The notes under the pieces were generated by a model, which was not told the DNA's origin, ran no database searches, and worked only from the letters and a program-made list of their open reading frames with translations. A stretch of DNA of 12,578 nucleotides. It comes from an uncultured Clostridia bacterium (GTDB taxonomy: Bacteria; Bacillota; Clostridia; Oscillospirales; Acutalibacteraceae). A program made the translations under genes and the position numbers. The stretch is taken from positions 1-12,578 of the forward strand of contig CANONE010000060.1 in NCBI GenBank assembly GCA_947567585.1, written 5' to 3'. This document shows, in pieces, positions 6,903 to 12,264 of the stretch; the stretch's first letter is position 1, and each line of letters begins with the position of its first letter.

Positions 6903-8189
6903 TTGAACGCGGAAATCATTTCAGTTGGCACGGAATTGCTTTTAGGGCAGGTGGTGAACACCGACGCCGCCATTGTGGCCCGGGCCCTGTCGGAGCTGGG
7001 CATTAATCTGCTGTACTCCTCTGTAGTGGGGGACAACCCGGAACGTTTGCGAAACGCTGTGGAAACGGCTATCGGCCGCAGCGATCTGCTGATTATGACC
7101 GGGGGCCTGGGCCCCACCGCCGACGACCTGACCAAGGAGACCACCGCCGCCGCGGCCGGGAAAAAGCTTACGCTGCACCAGCCCAGCCTGGAGCGGATAC
7201 AAAACTATTTTAACGAGAAAAAGGTCAGCGAGAACCAAGAAAAGCAGGCTTGGCTGCCAGAGGGCTGCACGGTCCTGCAAAACGACAACGGCACCGCCCC
7301 CGGCTGCGCTTTCCAGAGCGAAAACGGCTGCGCCGTCATCATGCTGCCCGGCCCCCCCTCCGAGCTGGAGCCCATGCTGCGCAACTATGCCGTACCTTAT
7401 TTAAAACAGGGACAGGCGTTCACCATTGTCTCCCACAATGTGCATATATACGGCCGGGGCGAGGCCCCGGTGGCCCAGATGATGGACGACCTGATGGACG
7501 GCGAAAATCCCACCCTGGCCCCTTACGCCAAGGAGGGGGAGTGCTATCTGCGGGTCACCGCCAAGGCCCACAATCACGAGGAAGCGGACCAAATGTGCCA
7601 GCCCTTGATCGACGAGATCAAAAAGCGGCTGGGGGGCTTTGTCTACAGCGTAGATGTGGAAAGCCTGGAGGAGCTGGTGGTAGCAGAGCTGGCCCGGCAG
7701 GGGAAGACCCTGGCTACCGCCGAATCCTGTACCGGCGGGCTGCTCTCCAAGCGGCTGACGGACGTTTCCGGCTCCTCGGAGGTATTCCATATGGGGGTGG
7801 TCACTTATTCCAACGAGGCCAAGGAACAGCTTCTAGGCGTACCTCATGAGGTATTGGAGGCCCACGGCGCCGTAAGCCCGGAGACAGCCCGGGCCATGGC
7901 CCAGGGGATCGTCAAGGCCAGCAGCGGCAGCTTGGGGGTCGGCATTACCGGCATCGCGGGACCCGGCGGCGGCACGGCGGAAAAGCCTGTGGGGCTCATC
8001 TACATTGCCCTGAGCGACGGAAAGGAAACCTGGGTGGCCAAGCGCGCGCCCATTGGCCGGACCAAAAGCCGGGAATGGCACCGCCACTGCGCCGCCTCTC
8101 AGGCGCTGGACATGGTGCGGCGGTACCTGGCCGGACTGCCAGTCATAGAGGATCACCGGTATGAGGGCGACAGAACCTGCCGCCCATGA
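6903..8189 (+). CDS. cinA: CinA family protein (nicotinamide-nucleotide amidase / ADP-ribose pyrophosphatase)
   Basis: The 428-residue protein has the usual two-domain CinA build. An N-terminal molybdopterin-binding-like domain (1-170) contains GTELLLGQ (9-16) and TGGLGPTADD (66-75); in characterised members it is a COG1058 ADP-ribose pyrophosphatase. A C-terminal PncC domain (about 255-412) contains AESCTGG (273-279) and GITGIAGPGGG (347-357); it deamidates nicotinamide mononucleotide in NAD salvage. The name comes from competence-inducible genes in streptococci, where it binds RecA. The start is TTG (6903) with CAGG about nine bases upstream; no in-frame ATG fits. Its last 29 bases overlap gluQRS, indicating coupled translation. 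In many Firmicutes cinA sits near pgsA; here both occur within 6 kb but on opposite strands. Confidence 0.9.
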   Translation: MNAEIISVGTELLLGQVVNTDAAIVARALSELGINLLYSSVVGDNPERLRNAVETAIGRSDLLIMTGGLGPTADDLTKETTAAAAGKKLTLHQPSLERIQNYFNEKKVSENQEKQAWLPEGCTVLQNDNGTAPGCAFQSENGCAVIMLPGPPSELEPMLRNYAVPYLKQGQAFTIVSHNVHIYGRGEAPVAQMMDDLMDGENPTLAPYAKEGECYLRVTAKAHNHEEADQMCQPLIDEIKKRLGGFVYSVDVESLEELVVAELARQGKTLATAESCTGGLLSKRLTDVSGSSEVFHMGVVTYSNEAKEQLLGVPHEVLEAHGAVSPETARAMAQGIVKASSGSLGVGITGIAGPGGGTAEKPVGLIYIALSDGKETWVAKRAPIGRTKSREWHRHCAASQALDMVRRYLAGLPVIEDHRYEGDRTCRP

Positions 8190-9111
8190 AAGCGCGGCGG
8201 TAGGGCGCTTCGCCCCCAGCCCCAGCGGCAGGATGCACCTGGGGAATCTCTTTTGCTGCCTGCTGGCATGGCTCTCGGCCCGGCAGGCGGGCGGAAAGAT
8301 CATCCTGCGGCAGGAAGACCTGGACCCCCAGCGCACCAGCCGCGCCTACGGAGAGCAGCTGATGCGGGACCTGCTCTTTTTAGGGCTGGACTGGGACCAG
8401 GGGCCTTACTGGCAGTCGGAAAGAGGGGCATACTACCAGGCGTGCTTAGATAAGCTGGAATCTCAAGGGTTGGTGTATCCTTGCTTTTGTTCCCGGGGAG
8501 ATCTCCACGCGGCCAACGCCCCTCATACCGCCGACGGGGACGTTATCTACTCCGGTAAGTGCCGGGGCCTGAGCTCCCGGGAGGTTGGCGAGCGCCAAAA
8601 GCGGCGCCCACCGGCGCTGCGGCTACGGGCAAAGGGCCGGTGGGGCTTTACAGACCGGCATTACGGCCCCTTTTGGCAGGATCTGCCGGCGGACTGCGGC
8701 GACTTTATCCTCCGGCGGTCGGACGGGGTTTTTGCCTATCAGCTGGCTGTAGTAGCCGATGACGGAGCCATGGGGGTAACGCAGGTAGTCCGAGGCCGGG
8801 ATCTTCTGAGTTCCACGCCCCGGCAGCTGTACCTATACCGGCTGCTAGGGCTGGCCCCGCCGGCATACGCCCATGTGCCGCTGCTGCTGGCAAAAGACGG
8901 ACGCAGGCTTTCCAAGCGGGAGCGGGACCTGGGTCTGGACGCTTTGCGGGCGCGGTTCACGGCGGAAGAAATCATAGGGAAGCTGGCTTTCCTGGCTGGA
9001 TTGATCCCCCGGCCGGAAGCGGTAAAAGCCAATGAGCTTATCGGCATATTTTCTTGGGACAAGACGCCTATAGACGATGTTTTGCTGCCAGAGGGCCTAT
9101 TCGAAAAATGA
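8161..9111 (+). CDS. gluQRS: Glutamyl-Q tRNA(Asp) synthetase
   Basis: This is a truncated relative of glutamyl-tRNA synthetase that attaches glutamate to queuosine at position 34 of tRNA-Asp instead of to a tRNA 3' end. The 316-residue protein has a Rossmann catalytic core with the HIGH-type signature APSPSGRMHLGN (18-29) and a KMSKS-type loop RRLSKR. The zinc ligand pattern is the one known for this group: Cys108-x-Cys110, Tyr130 and Cys134 (Y-x3-C). It lacks the C-terminal anticodon-binding domain of GltX (about 470 residues), as expected. The ATG at 8161 lies inside the end of cinA with AGAGG upstream. Its presence implies that this organism's tRNA-Asp carries queuosine. A terminator follows at 9191. 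Confidence 0.9.
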   Translation: MRATEPAAHESAAVGRFAPSPSGRMHLGNLFCCLLAWLSARQAGGKIILRQEDLDPQRTSRAYGEQLMRDLLFLGLDWDQGPYWQSERGAYYQACLDKLESQGLVYPCFCSRGDLHAANAPHTADGDVIYSGKCRGLSSREVGERQKRRPPALRLRAKGRWGFTDRHYGPFWQDLPADCGDFILRRSDGVFAYQLAVVADDGAMGVTQVVRGRDLLSSTPRQLYLYRLLGLAPPAYAHVPLLLAKDGRRLSKRERDLGLDALRARFTAEEIIGKLAFLAGLIPRPEAVKANELIGIFSWDKTPIDDVLLPEGLFEK

Positions 9112-9190
9112 AATGCCAGGAAGGACTTCGCGCGGGGTGCAAGAAAGCCGCCCCGCGGAAACGGACGGATTGCAAAATAAATAAAGAAAG

Positions 9191-9239
9191 CACCTGCTGC
9201 CAAGAGCGCGCAACGGCCTCTTAGCGGCAGGTGTTTTTT
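9191..9239 (+). terminator. Strong rho-independent terminator, possibly bidirectional
   Basis: CACCTGCTGCCAAGAG (9191-9206) pairs with CTCTTAGCGGCAGGTG (9218-9233) with one GU pair and one mismatch, then TTTTTT. On the minus strand the same stem is followed by CTTTCTTTATTTATTTT. It therefore can end both the asnB operon and the leftward transposase-fragment gene, whose stop codon is five bases past the T-run. Confidence 0.88.
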
Positions 9240-9243
9240 GATT

Positions 9244-9684
9244 TTACTTTAATCTGTCCGGCTGCCGGCGCAGTCCCCAACGCTCCATATAGGAAGACAA
9301 AGTCCGCAGCGCCACCTTTTTGTGGTATTTCTTTTCAATATATTCCGCCGTCTTGCCCAAAGTCCACAAGCTCCCCTCCAGCCCCAGTTCCCCAGGAACC
9401 CGTGTGACCAGCGCCGCCCGGATGGCCTCCTGCTCCTCCTGGCTGAGGATCATCCTGCGCCCTGGCTTGCTCCTGTAGGGCTTAGCCTCAAAAGCGGCCT
9501 CACCCTCCCTTTGATAGGCCGACCATATCTCGCTGATGCGGTTTTGCCGCACCCCTACCAGTTCCTCAATCTCCTTGCCGGGCTTTCCCAGCTTCTTCAG
9601 ACGCACAATCTGGCGGCGGATTTGCCAGAGCCCCTCTTTGGAAATTTTCCGCAAATCAATATACTCTATATTTTTAGATACCAT
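9244..9684 (-). CDS. IS630-type transposase, DNA-binding region only (remnant or domesticated)
   Basis: The 146-residue protein matches the N-terminal part of IS630 transposases. A helix-turn-helix (about 15-60, with LGKPGKEIEELVGVRQNRISEIWSAY-type spacing) is followed by a second winged-helix segment (about 80-140) ending in LSSYMERWGLRRQ. In full-length family members this point leads into the linker and the DDE catalytic domain, which is absent here: the stop is followed directly by the terminator and gluQRS. The reading frame is intact and the ATG at 9684 has a GGGAGGG ribosome site, so it is expressible. It could be half of a former two-frame IS630, or a domesticated DNA-binding protein. 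No terminal inverted repeats of a complete element were found around it. Confidence 0.72.
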   Translation of the reverse strand: MVSKNIEYIDLRKISKEGLWQIRRQIVRLKKLGKPGKEIEELVGVRQNRISEIWSAYQREGEAAFEAKPYRSKPGRRMILSQEEQEAIRAALVTRVPGELGLEGSLWTLGKTAEYIEKKYHKKVALRTLSSYMERWGLRRQPDRLK

Positions 9685-9743
9685 ATGTAAGCCCTCCCGA
9701 CTCCGCTATCAAAAAAGCCCCATTAATGGGATGGAAAAGCGCT

Positions 9744-9877
9744 CAAAAATGTATACTTTTTCACAAGCTGCTTTTGGAAGGATTTTTTTTGAAATCCTCT
9801 TAATTTCTGCTCCGAAATGCCGATTATCATGGTGTAAACGGAAACAAGGACCAATTGCAAGAAGCTATACATTTTTG
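9744..9877. repeat. AT-rich 134-bp segment bounded by 12-bp inverted repeats
   Basis: CAAAAATGTATA (9744-9755) recurs exactly inverted as TATACATTTTTG (9866-9877). The interior is clearly more AT-rich than the flanks and holds a further hairpin, AGGATTT/AAATCCT (9779-9798), and the sigma-28-like promoter of csrA. No target-site duplication is evident. It may be a MITE-like remnant carrying the promoter, or a pair of binding sites for one regulator. Confidence 0.6.
9801..9826 (+). promoter_or_regulatory. Sigma-28 (SigD)-like flagellar promoter of csrA
   Basis: TAAT (9801-9804), a 14-base spacer and GCCGATTA (9819-9826) closely match the flagellar sigma factor consensus TAAA-N15-GCCGATAA/T, with seven of eight in the -10 element. 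The predicted start near 9832 gives an 85-base leader before csrA. This would place csrA and the coupled TnpB-derived gene in the late flagellar regulon. Confidence 0.6.
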
Positions 9878-9910
9878 TAACTGGCGGTTTTCCGTTTCCC
9901 GGCAAGGAGG
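9836..9910 (+). promoter_or_regulatory. csrA leader: long stem and two candidate CsrA-binding sites
   Basis: AAACGGAAA (9836-9844) pairs with TTTCCGTTT (9889-9897), closing a large loop almost at the predicted RNA 5' end. ACAAGGA (9844-9850) matches the core ACARGGA of the CsrA-binding consensus. CAAGGA (9903-9908) is a second match that overlaps the AAGGAGG ribosome site. Paired GGA sites, one over the ribosome site, are the usual layout for CsrA repression, so autoregulation is suggested but not shown. Confidence 0.5.
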
Positions 9911-9917
9911 GAGCCTG

Positions 9918-10304
9918 TTGCTGTCGTTGCGCTTGAAGTCAGGAGAATATCTGACCATCGGCGAAGAGATTGCCGTACAGATTTTCCGGCAGACCGGCGA
10001 TTCCTTTGAGGTGGCGGTGAAAGCCCCCAGAGAAATACCCGTGCTGCGGGGAGAGGTGTTTGAGCGCAATTCCCAGCGGCCGGAGGGCCTGCGGGATTCG
10101 CGGAAAAGGAGCCCCTCTCAACTACAATCCTCCGCCAAAAGGCTGACGGTTTTAGCCCGGCGGGAGGAACTGCGGGAAAGGCAGCTGGACGCCGCGAAGA
10201 AAATGGCGGCAATTTTAGACCGAATGCAGGCCGGGGCCTCCCAACCAGAGGATATTGAAAAAATGCGGGCGCTTTTGGAGCAGCTGAGAGAGGGGCTGGA
10301 GTAA
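9918..10304 (+). CDS. csrA: CsrA-family RNA-binding regulator with long C-terminal extension
   Basis: Translation from the TTG at 9918, seven bases after a perfect AAGGAGG, gives 128 residues. Residues 1-51 align without gaps to CsrA: MLSLRLKSGEYLTIGEE at the start and KAPREIPVLRGEVFER (35-50) at the end of the core. Leu4 and Arg44, key RNA contacts in E. coli CsrA, are kept; His43 is Leu. CsrA dimers bind GGA motifs in leaders; in Bacillus CsrA represses flagellin translation and is antagonised by FliW. Typical CsrA is 60-75 residues. Here an extra charged region, probably helical (about 57-128, with REELRERQLDAAKKMAAIL), follows, perhaps for partner binding. A longer frame from 9855 lacks a good start. 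The next gene begins one base after the stop. No fliW is in the window. Confidence 0.85.
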   Translation: MLSLRLKSGEYLTIGEEIAVQIFRQTGDSFEVAVKAPREIPVLRGEVFERNSQRPEGLRDSRKRSPSQLQSSAKRLTVLARREELRERQLDAAKKMAAILDRMQAGASQPEDIEKMRALLEQLREGLE

Positions 10305-10305
10305 A

Positions 10306-10833
10306 GTGGAAATAGTTTCCTGCGAGATCCGGCTTTATCCAAAGGCCGCTCAGGCGGAACAGATTGAGAAAACTTTCGCGTGCTGCGGGGACCTTTGGAA
10401 CCGCATGATTGCCGACGAAGCTAAACTGCAAGCGGAGATGGGGCGGCATTTCATCCCTACTCCGGCCAAATATAAACGGGAATGGACCCAGCTGAAGGAA
10501 GTGGACAGTTTGGCGCTGGCTACCGTCCATCAAAAGCTGGAGAAAGCCTTTCAAGAGCACAGTTTCAATCCGCACGATCATCCAAAGCCGGAACGGCTGG
10601 AATGTGTTTCCAGCTATACCACCTACTGCCAGCAGACAAAATACGGTCCCACCGTCCGCTTTGAGGGCGCGGGGCTCCGGCTCCCGAAAATTGGGTTGGT
10701 AAAAACCGCCGCGCACCGGGAATTGCCGGAGGAAGCGGTGATTAAGTCTGTCTGCGTGGCAAAGGATGAGAATGGGTATTCCTGCACGCTGGTTTACACG
10801 GCGTCTGCCGCGCTGGAAAAACAGCCGGCATAA
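10306..10833 (+). CDS. TnpB-derived protein lacking the RuvC nuclease domain
   Basis: These 175 residues match the N-terminal WED/REC region of IS200/IS605 TnpB. The entry strand is EIRLYPKAAQAEQIEKTFACCGDLWN (7-32), followed by a helical segment KYKREWTQLKEVDSLALATVHQKLEKAF (55-82), then VSSYTTY (101-107), the LRLPKIGLVKTAAHRELP strands (125-141) and VCVAKDENGYSCTLVYTA (149-166). It stops exactly where TnpB would enter the RuvC-I (GIDLG-type) motif, so all catalytic residues and the zinc finger are missing; TnpB is usually 350-400 residues. The GTG start lies one base after the csrA stop, with GGAG upstream, implying translational coupling. The frame stays open for 65 codons after the TAA and contains a RPVEI segment reminiscent of TnpB tails. 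It is either a decayed transposon or an exapted regulator. Confidence 0.75.
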   Translation: MEIVSCEIRLYPKAAQAEQIEKTFACCGDLWNRMIADEAKLQAEMGRHFIPTPAKYKREWTQLKEVDSLALATVHQKLEKAFQEHSFNPHDHPKPERLECVSSYTTYCQQTKYGPTVRFEGAGLRLPKIGLVKTAAHRELPEEAVIKSVCVAKDENGYSCTLVYTASAALEKQPA

Positions 10834-10883
10834 CATTTGCTTTCATCCGGTCCGCGGCCGGTTGAAATAATAGAAGTCCGTCC

Positions 10884-10929
10884 GCGCCTTAAACCCTATG
10901 CACGCTCGGCCGGCGTGTTAGGGCGGCGC
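10884..10929 (+). ncRNA. Candidate structured RNA downstream of the TnpB-derived gene
   Basis: Three consecutive five-pair helices stack in one foldback: GCGCC/GGCGC (10884-10888 with 10925-10929), CCCTA/TAGGG (10894-10898 with 10919-10923) and CACGC/GCGTG (10901-10905 with 10913-10917), capped by the loop TCGGCCG. It lies 50 bases after the TnpB-derived stop, where the omega RNA (guide scaffold) of a TnpB locus would sit. It may be such a scaffold or part of the flagellin upstream region; expression is unproven. Confidence 0.4.
10890..10916 (+). promoter_or_regulatory. Weak sigma-28-like promoter before flagellin
   Basis: TAAA (10890-10893), a 15-base spacer and GCCGGCGT (10909-10916) keep the -35 element, the exact spacing and the GCCG half of the -10, but not the ATAA half. 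Start near 10923 would give a leader of about 78 bases. It overlaps the foldback 10884-10929. If it is not functional, flagellin must be read from the csrA promoter. Confidence 0.35.
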
Positions 10930-10940
10930 AAAATCTCAGA

Positions 10941-10992
10941 GTCCCGGCGAGGAACGCCGGAGACGAAGCTTACGCAAAATCATACAAAGGAG
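10941..10992 (+). promoter_or_regulatory. Flagellin leader with GGA-loop hairpin and ribosome site (candidate CsrA targets)
   Basis: GTC-CCGGCG (10941-10949) pairs with CGCCGG-A-GAC (10955-10964, one bulged A), exposing AGGAA in a five-base loop. GGA in a hairpin loop is the classical high-affinity CsrA site. A second GGA is the ribosome site AAAGGAG (10986-10992), eight bases before the start codon. The pair mirrors the two-site layout of the Bacillus subtilis hag leader. A 9-bp repeat, CGCAAAATC, flanks the hairpin (10927-10935 and 10973-10981). Confidence 0.6.
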
Positions 10993-11000
10993 AAAAGAAT

Positions 11001-11972
11001 ATGCGTATTCAACACAATGTCATGGCGATGAACGCCTACCGGAACTACAACAACAACACCAGCAAGCTCTCTGGCAACCTGGAGAAGCTGTCTTCTGGCT
11101 ATAAGATCAACCGCGCCGGCGACGACGCCGCTGGTCTGGCCATCTCCGAAAAGATGCGCGCCCAGATCACTGGCCTGGATGCCGCTAAGAAGAACGCCAA
11201 GGACGCCAACGGCCTGATCAAGACCGCTGAGGGCGCTCTGCAGGAAGTTCAGGATATGCTCAACCGCATGGTCTATCTGGCCGAGCAGTCCGCCAACGGC
11301 ACTTATGACAACAATATCGACCGTAGAGCTCTGCAGGACGAAGTTGACTCTCTGACCGCTGAAATCAACCGTATCGGCCAGACCGCCAACTTCAACGGCA
11401 AGAAACTGCTCAACGGCGAGATGGGCGGCGTGCGTCCGGACGCTATAAGCGGTCAGCAATCCGTTATGAAGTTCCAGATCGGCGACAGCTCCAACAAGGC
11501 TGACCGGATTAGCATGTCTGAAGCGCTTGGCACGACCTATACGAAGTTCGACCTGACGCAGTTCATTAAGACCGCGAACAGCTCTGCTGTCGGTGGCGAT
11601 GCTGCCATGTACGGCGCCGTTTACTCTATCGATATTACCAACGCGACCGCTGCTCTTGACGCAGTTGCCTATCTCCGCGGCGGCACCAAGGGCGATGGCT
11701 CTACCTATATCGCTGCCACTGCTGGTTTGATCAACATGGTCTCCTCCTTCCGCGGCAAGCTGGGCGCTGTGTCCAACCGTTTGGACCACACCGTCAACAA
11801 CCTGTCCGTCATGCAGGAGAACATCCAGGACGCCGAGAGCACCATCCGCGACACCGACGTGGCCGACGAGATGATGAAGTACACCAAGAACAACATTCTG
11901 ATCCAGTCCGCTCAGGCTATGCTGGCTCAGGCCAATGCTGTTCCTCAGGGCGTGCTGCAGCTGCTCCAGTAA
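11001..11972 (+). CDS. hag: Flagellin (flagellar filament subunit)
   Basis: The 323-residue protein has the D0/D1 halves of flagellin at both ends. The N-terminal coiled segment (1-140) contains RIQHNVMAMNAYRNY, SGYKINRAGDDAAGLAISE and ANFNGKKLLNG. The C-terminal half (about 240-323) contains LGAVSNRLDHTVNNLSVMQENIQDAESTIRDTD and the terminal VPQGVLQLLQ. Only about 100 residues of variable middle (D2/D3) remain, as in small clostridial flagellins. Secretion is by the flagellar type III apparatus. Codon use (many GCT, CTG, ATC) differs from neighbouring genes, as expected for very high expression. In the stretch equivalent to the TLR5 site of Salmonella (RVREL) it reads RMVYL (89-93), so two charged residues are replaced. 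The ATG has AAAGGAG eight bases upstream. Confidence 0.96.
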   Translation: MRIQHNVMAMNAYRNYNNNTSKLSGNLEKLSSGYKINRAGDDAAGLAISEKMRAQITGLDAAKKNAKDANGLIKTAEGALQEVQDMLNRMVYLAEQSANGTYDNNIDRRALQDEVDSLTAEINRIGQTANFNGKKLLNGEMGGVRPDAISGQQSVMKFQIGDSSNKADRISMSEALGTTYTKFDLTQFIKTANSSAVGGDAAMYGAVYSIDITNATAALDAVAYLRGGTKGDGSTYIAATAGLINMVSSFRGKLGAVSNRLDHTVNNLSVMQENIQDAESTIRDTDVADEMMKYTKNNILIQSAQAMLAQANAVPQGVLQLLQ

Positions 11973-12012
11973 TTGCTGCTTGTAATTCCGGCTATTTTTC
12001 AGATATTCTTTT

Positions 12013-12176
12013 AGAACCTGTACCGATAGGATTTGTGGCCAGGTTTTCCAGCAAATTTTGTCGGTGGCAAGGCGCAAAGCCGGAGGAAATCTTGCGGTTT
12101 TCAAGGTTTTGCAACGCAGCCAACGGCACAGATTTGCCGAAAAGATGGGTGTTAACTCCTATTGGGTGCAGGTTCT
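12013..12176. mobile_element. MITE-like foldback element downstream of flagellin
   Basis: The termini AGAACCTGTACCGATAGGA (12013-12031) and TCCTATTGGGTGCAGGTTCT (12157-12176) are inverted repeats, differing at two bases plus one gap. The flanks repeat TTA (12011-12013 and 12176-12178), a possible short target duplication that includes TA. The interior is itself an imperfect palindrome: the stretch starting TTTTCCAGCAAATTTTGTCGG matches the inverted CGGCACAGATTTGCCGAAAA side. No protein is encoded. The copy number in the genome cannot be seen from here. Confidence 0.75.
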
Positions 12177-12185
12177 TAGTTCGCT

Positions 12186-12200
12186 ATTCTACAGTAGAAT
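12186..12200. promoter_or_regulatory. Perfect 15-bp palindrome, candidate operator
   Basis: ATTCTAC-A-GTAGAAT has seven-base perfect arms around one central base. It lies between the MITE and the terminator, 65 bases before the next start codon. The short one-base centre favours a protein site over an RNA hairpin. It does not match the LexA or CopY/BlaI consensus that I know. Confidence 0.4.
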
Positions 12201-12211
12201 CTAGCAAACGA

Positions 12212-12245
12212 AGTTGGGGCGGGCGTGGGCCCGTCCCAATTTATC
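12212..12245 (+). terminator. Probable rho-independent terminator of flagellin
   Basis: TTGGGGCGGGC (12214-12224) pairs with GCCCGTCCCAA (12229-12239) with one GU pair and the loop GTGG, followed by TTTATCGTTT. The T-run is short but the stem is strong. It is about 240 bases past the flagellin stop, a distance explained by the MITE inserted between them. Confidence 0.6.
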
Positions 12246-12264
12246 GTTTAGGAAGGAACCGCGC

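Noticed and set aside
9855..9917. Upstream 21-codon extension of CsrA
   Set aside because: It lacks a good ribosome site, whereas the TTG at 9918 has AAGGAGG at ideal spacing and begins exactly at the conserved CsrA N-terminus.
10980..12104. 374-codon open frame antisense to flagellin
   Set aside because: It is the mirror of the flagellin gene. The strong codon bias of flagellin removes antisense stops; there is no start signal or domain on the minus strand.
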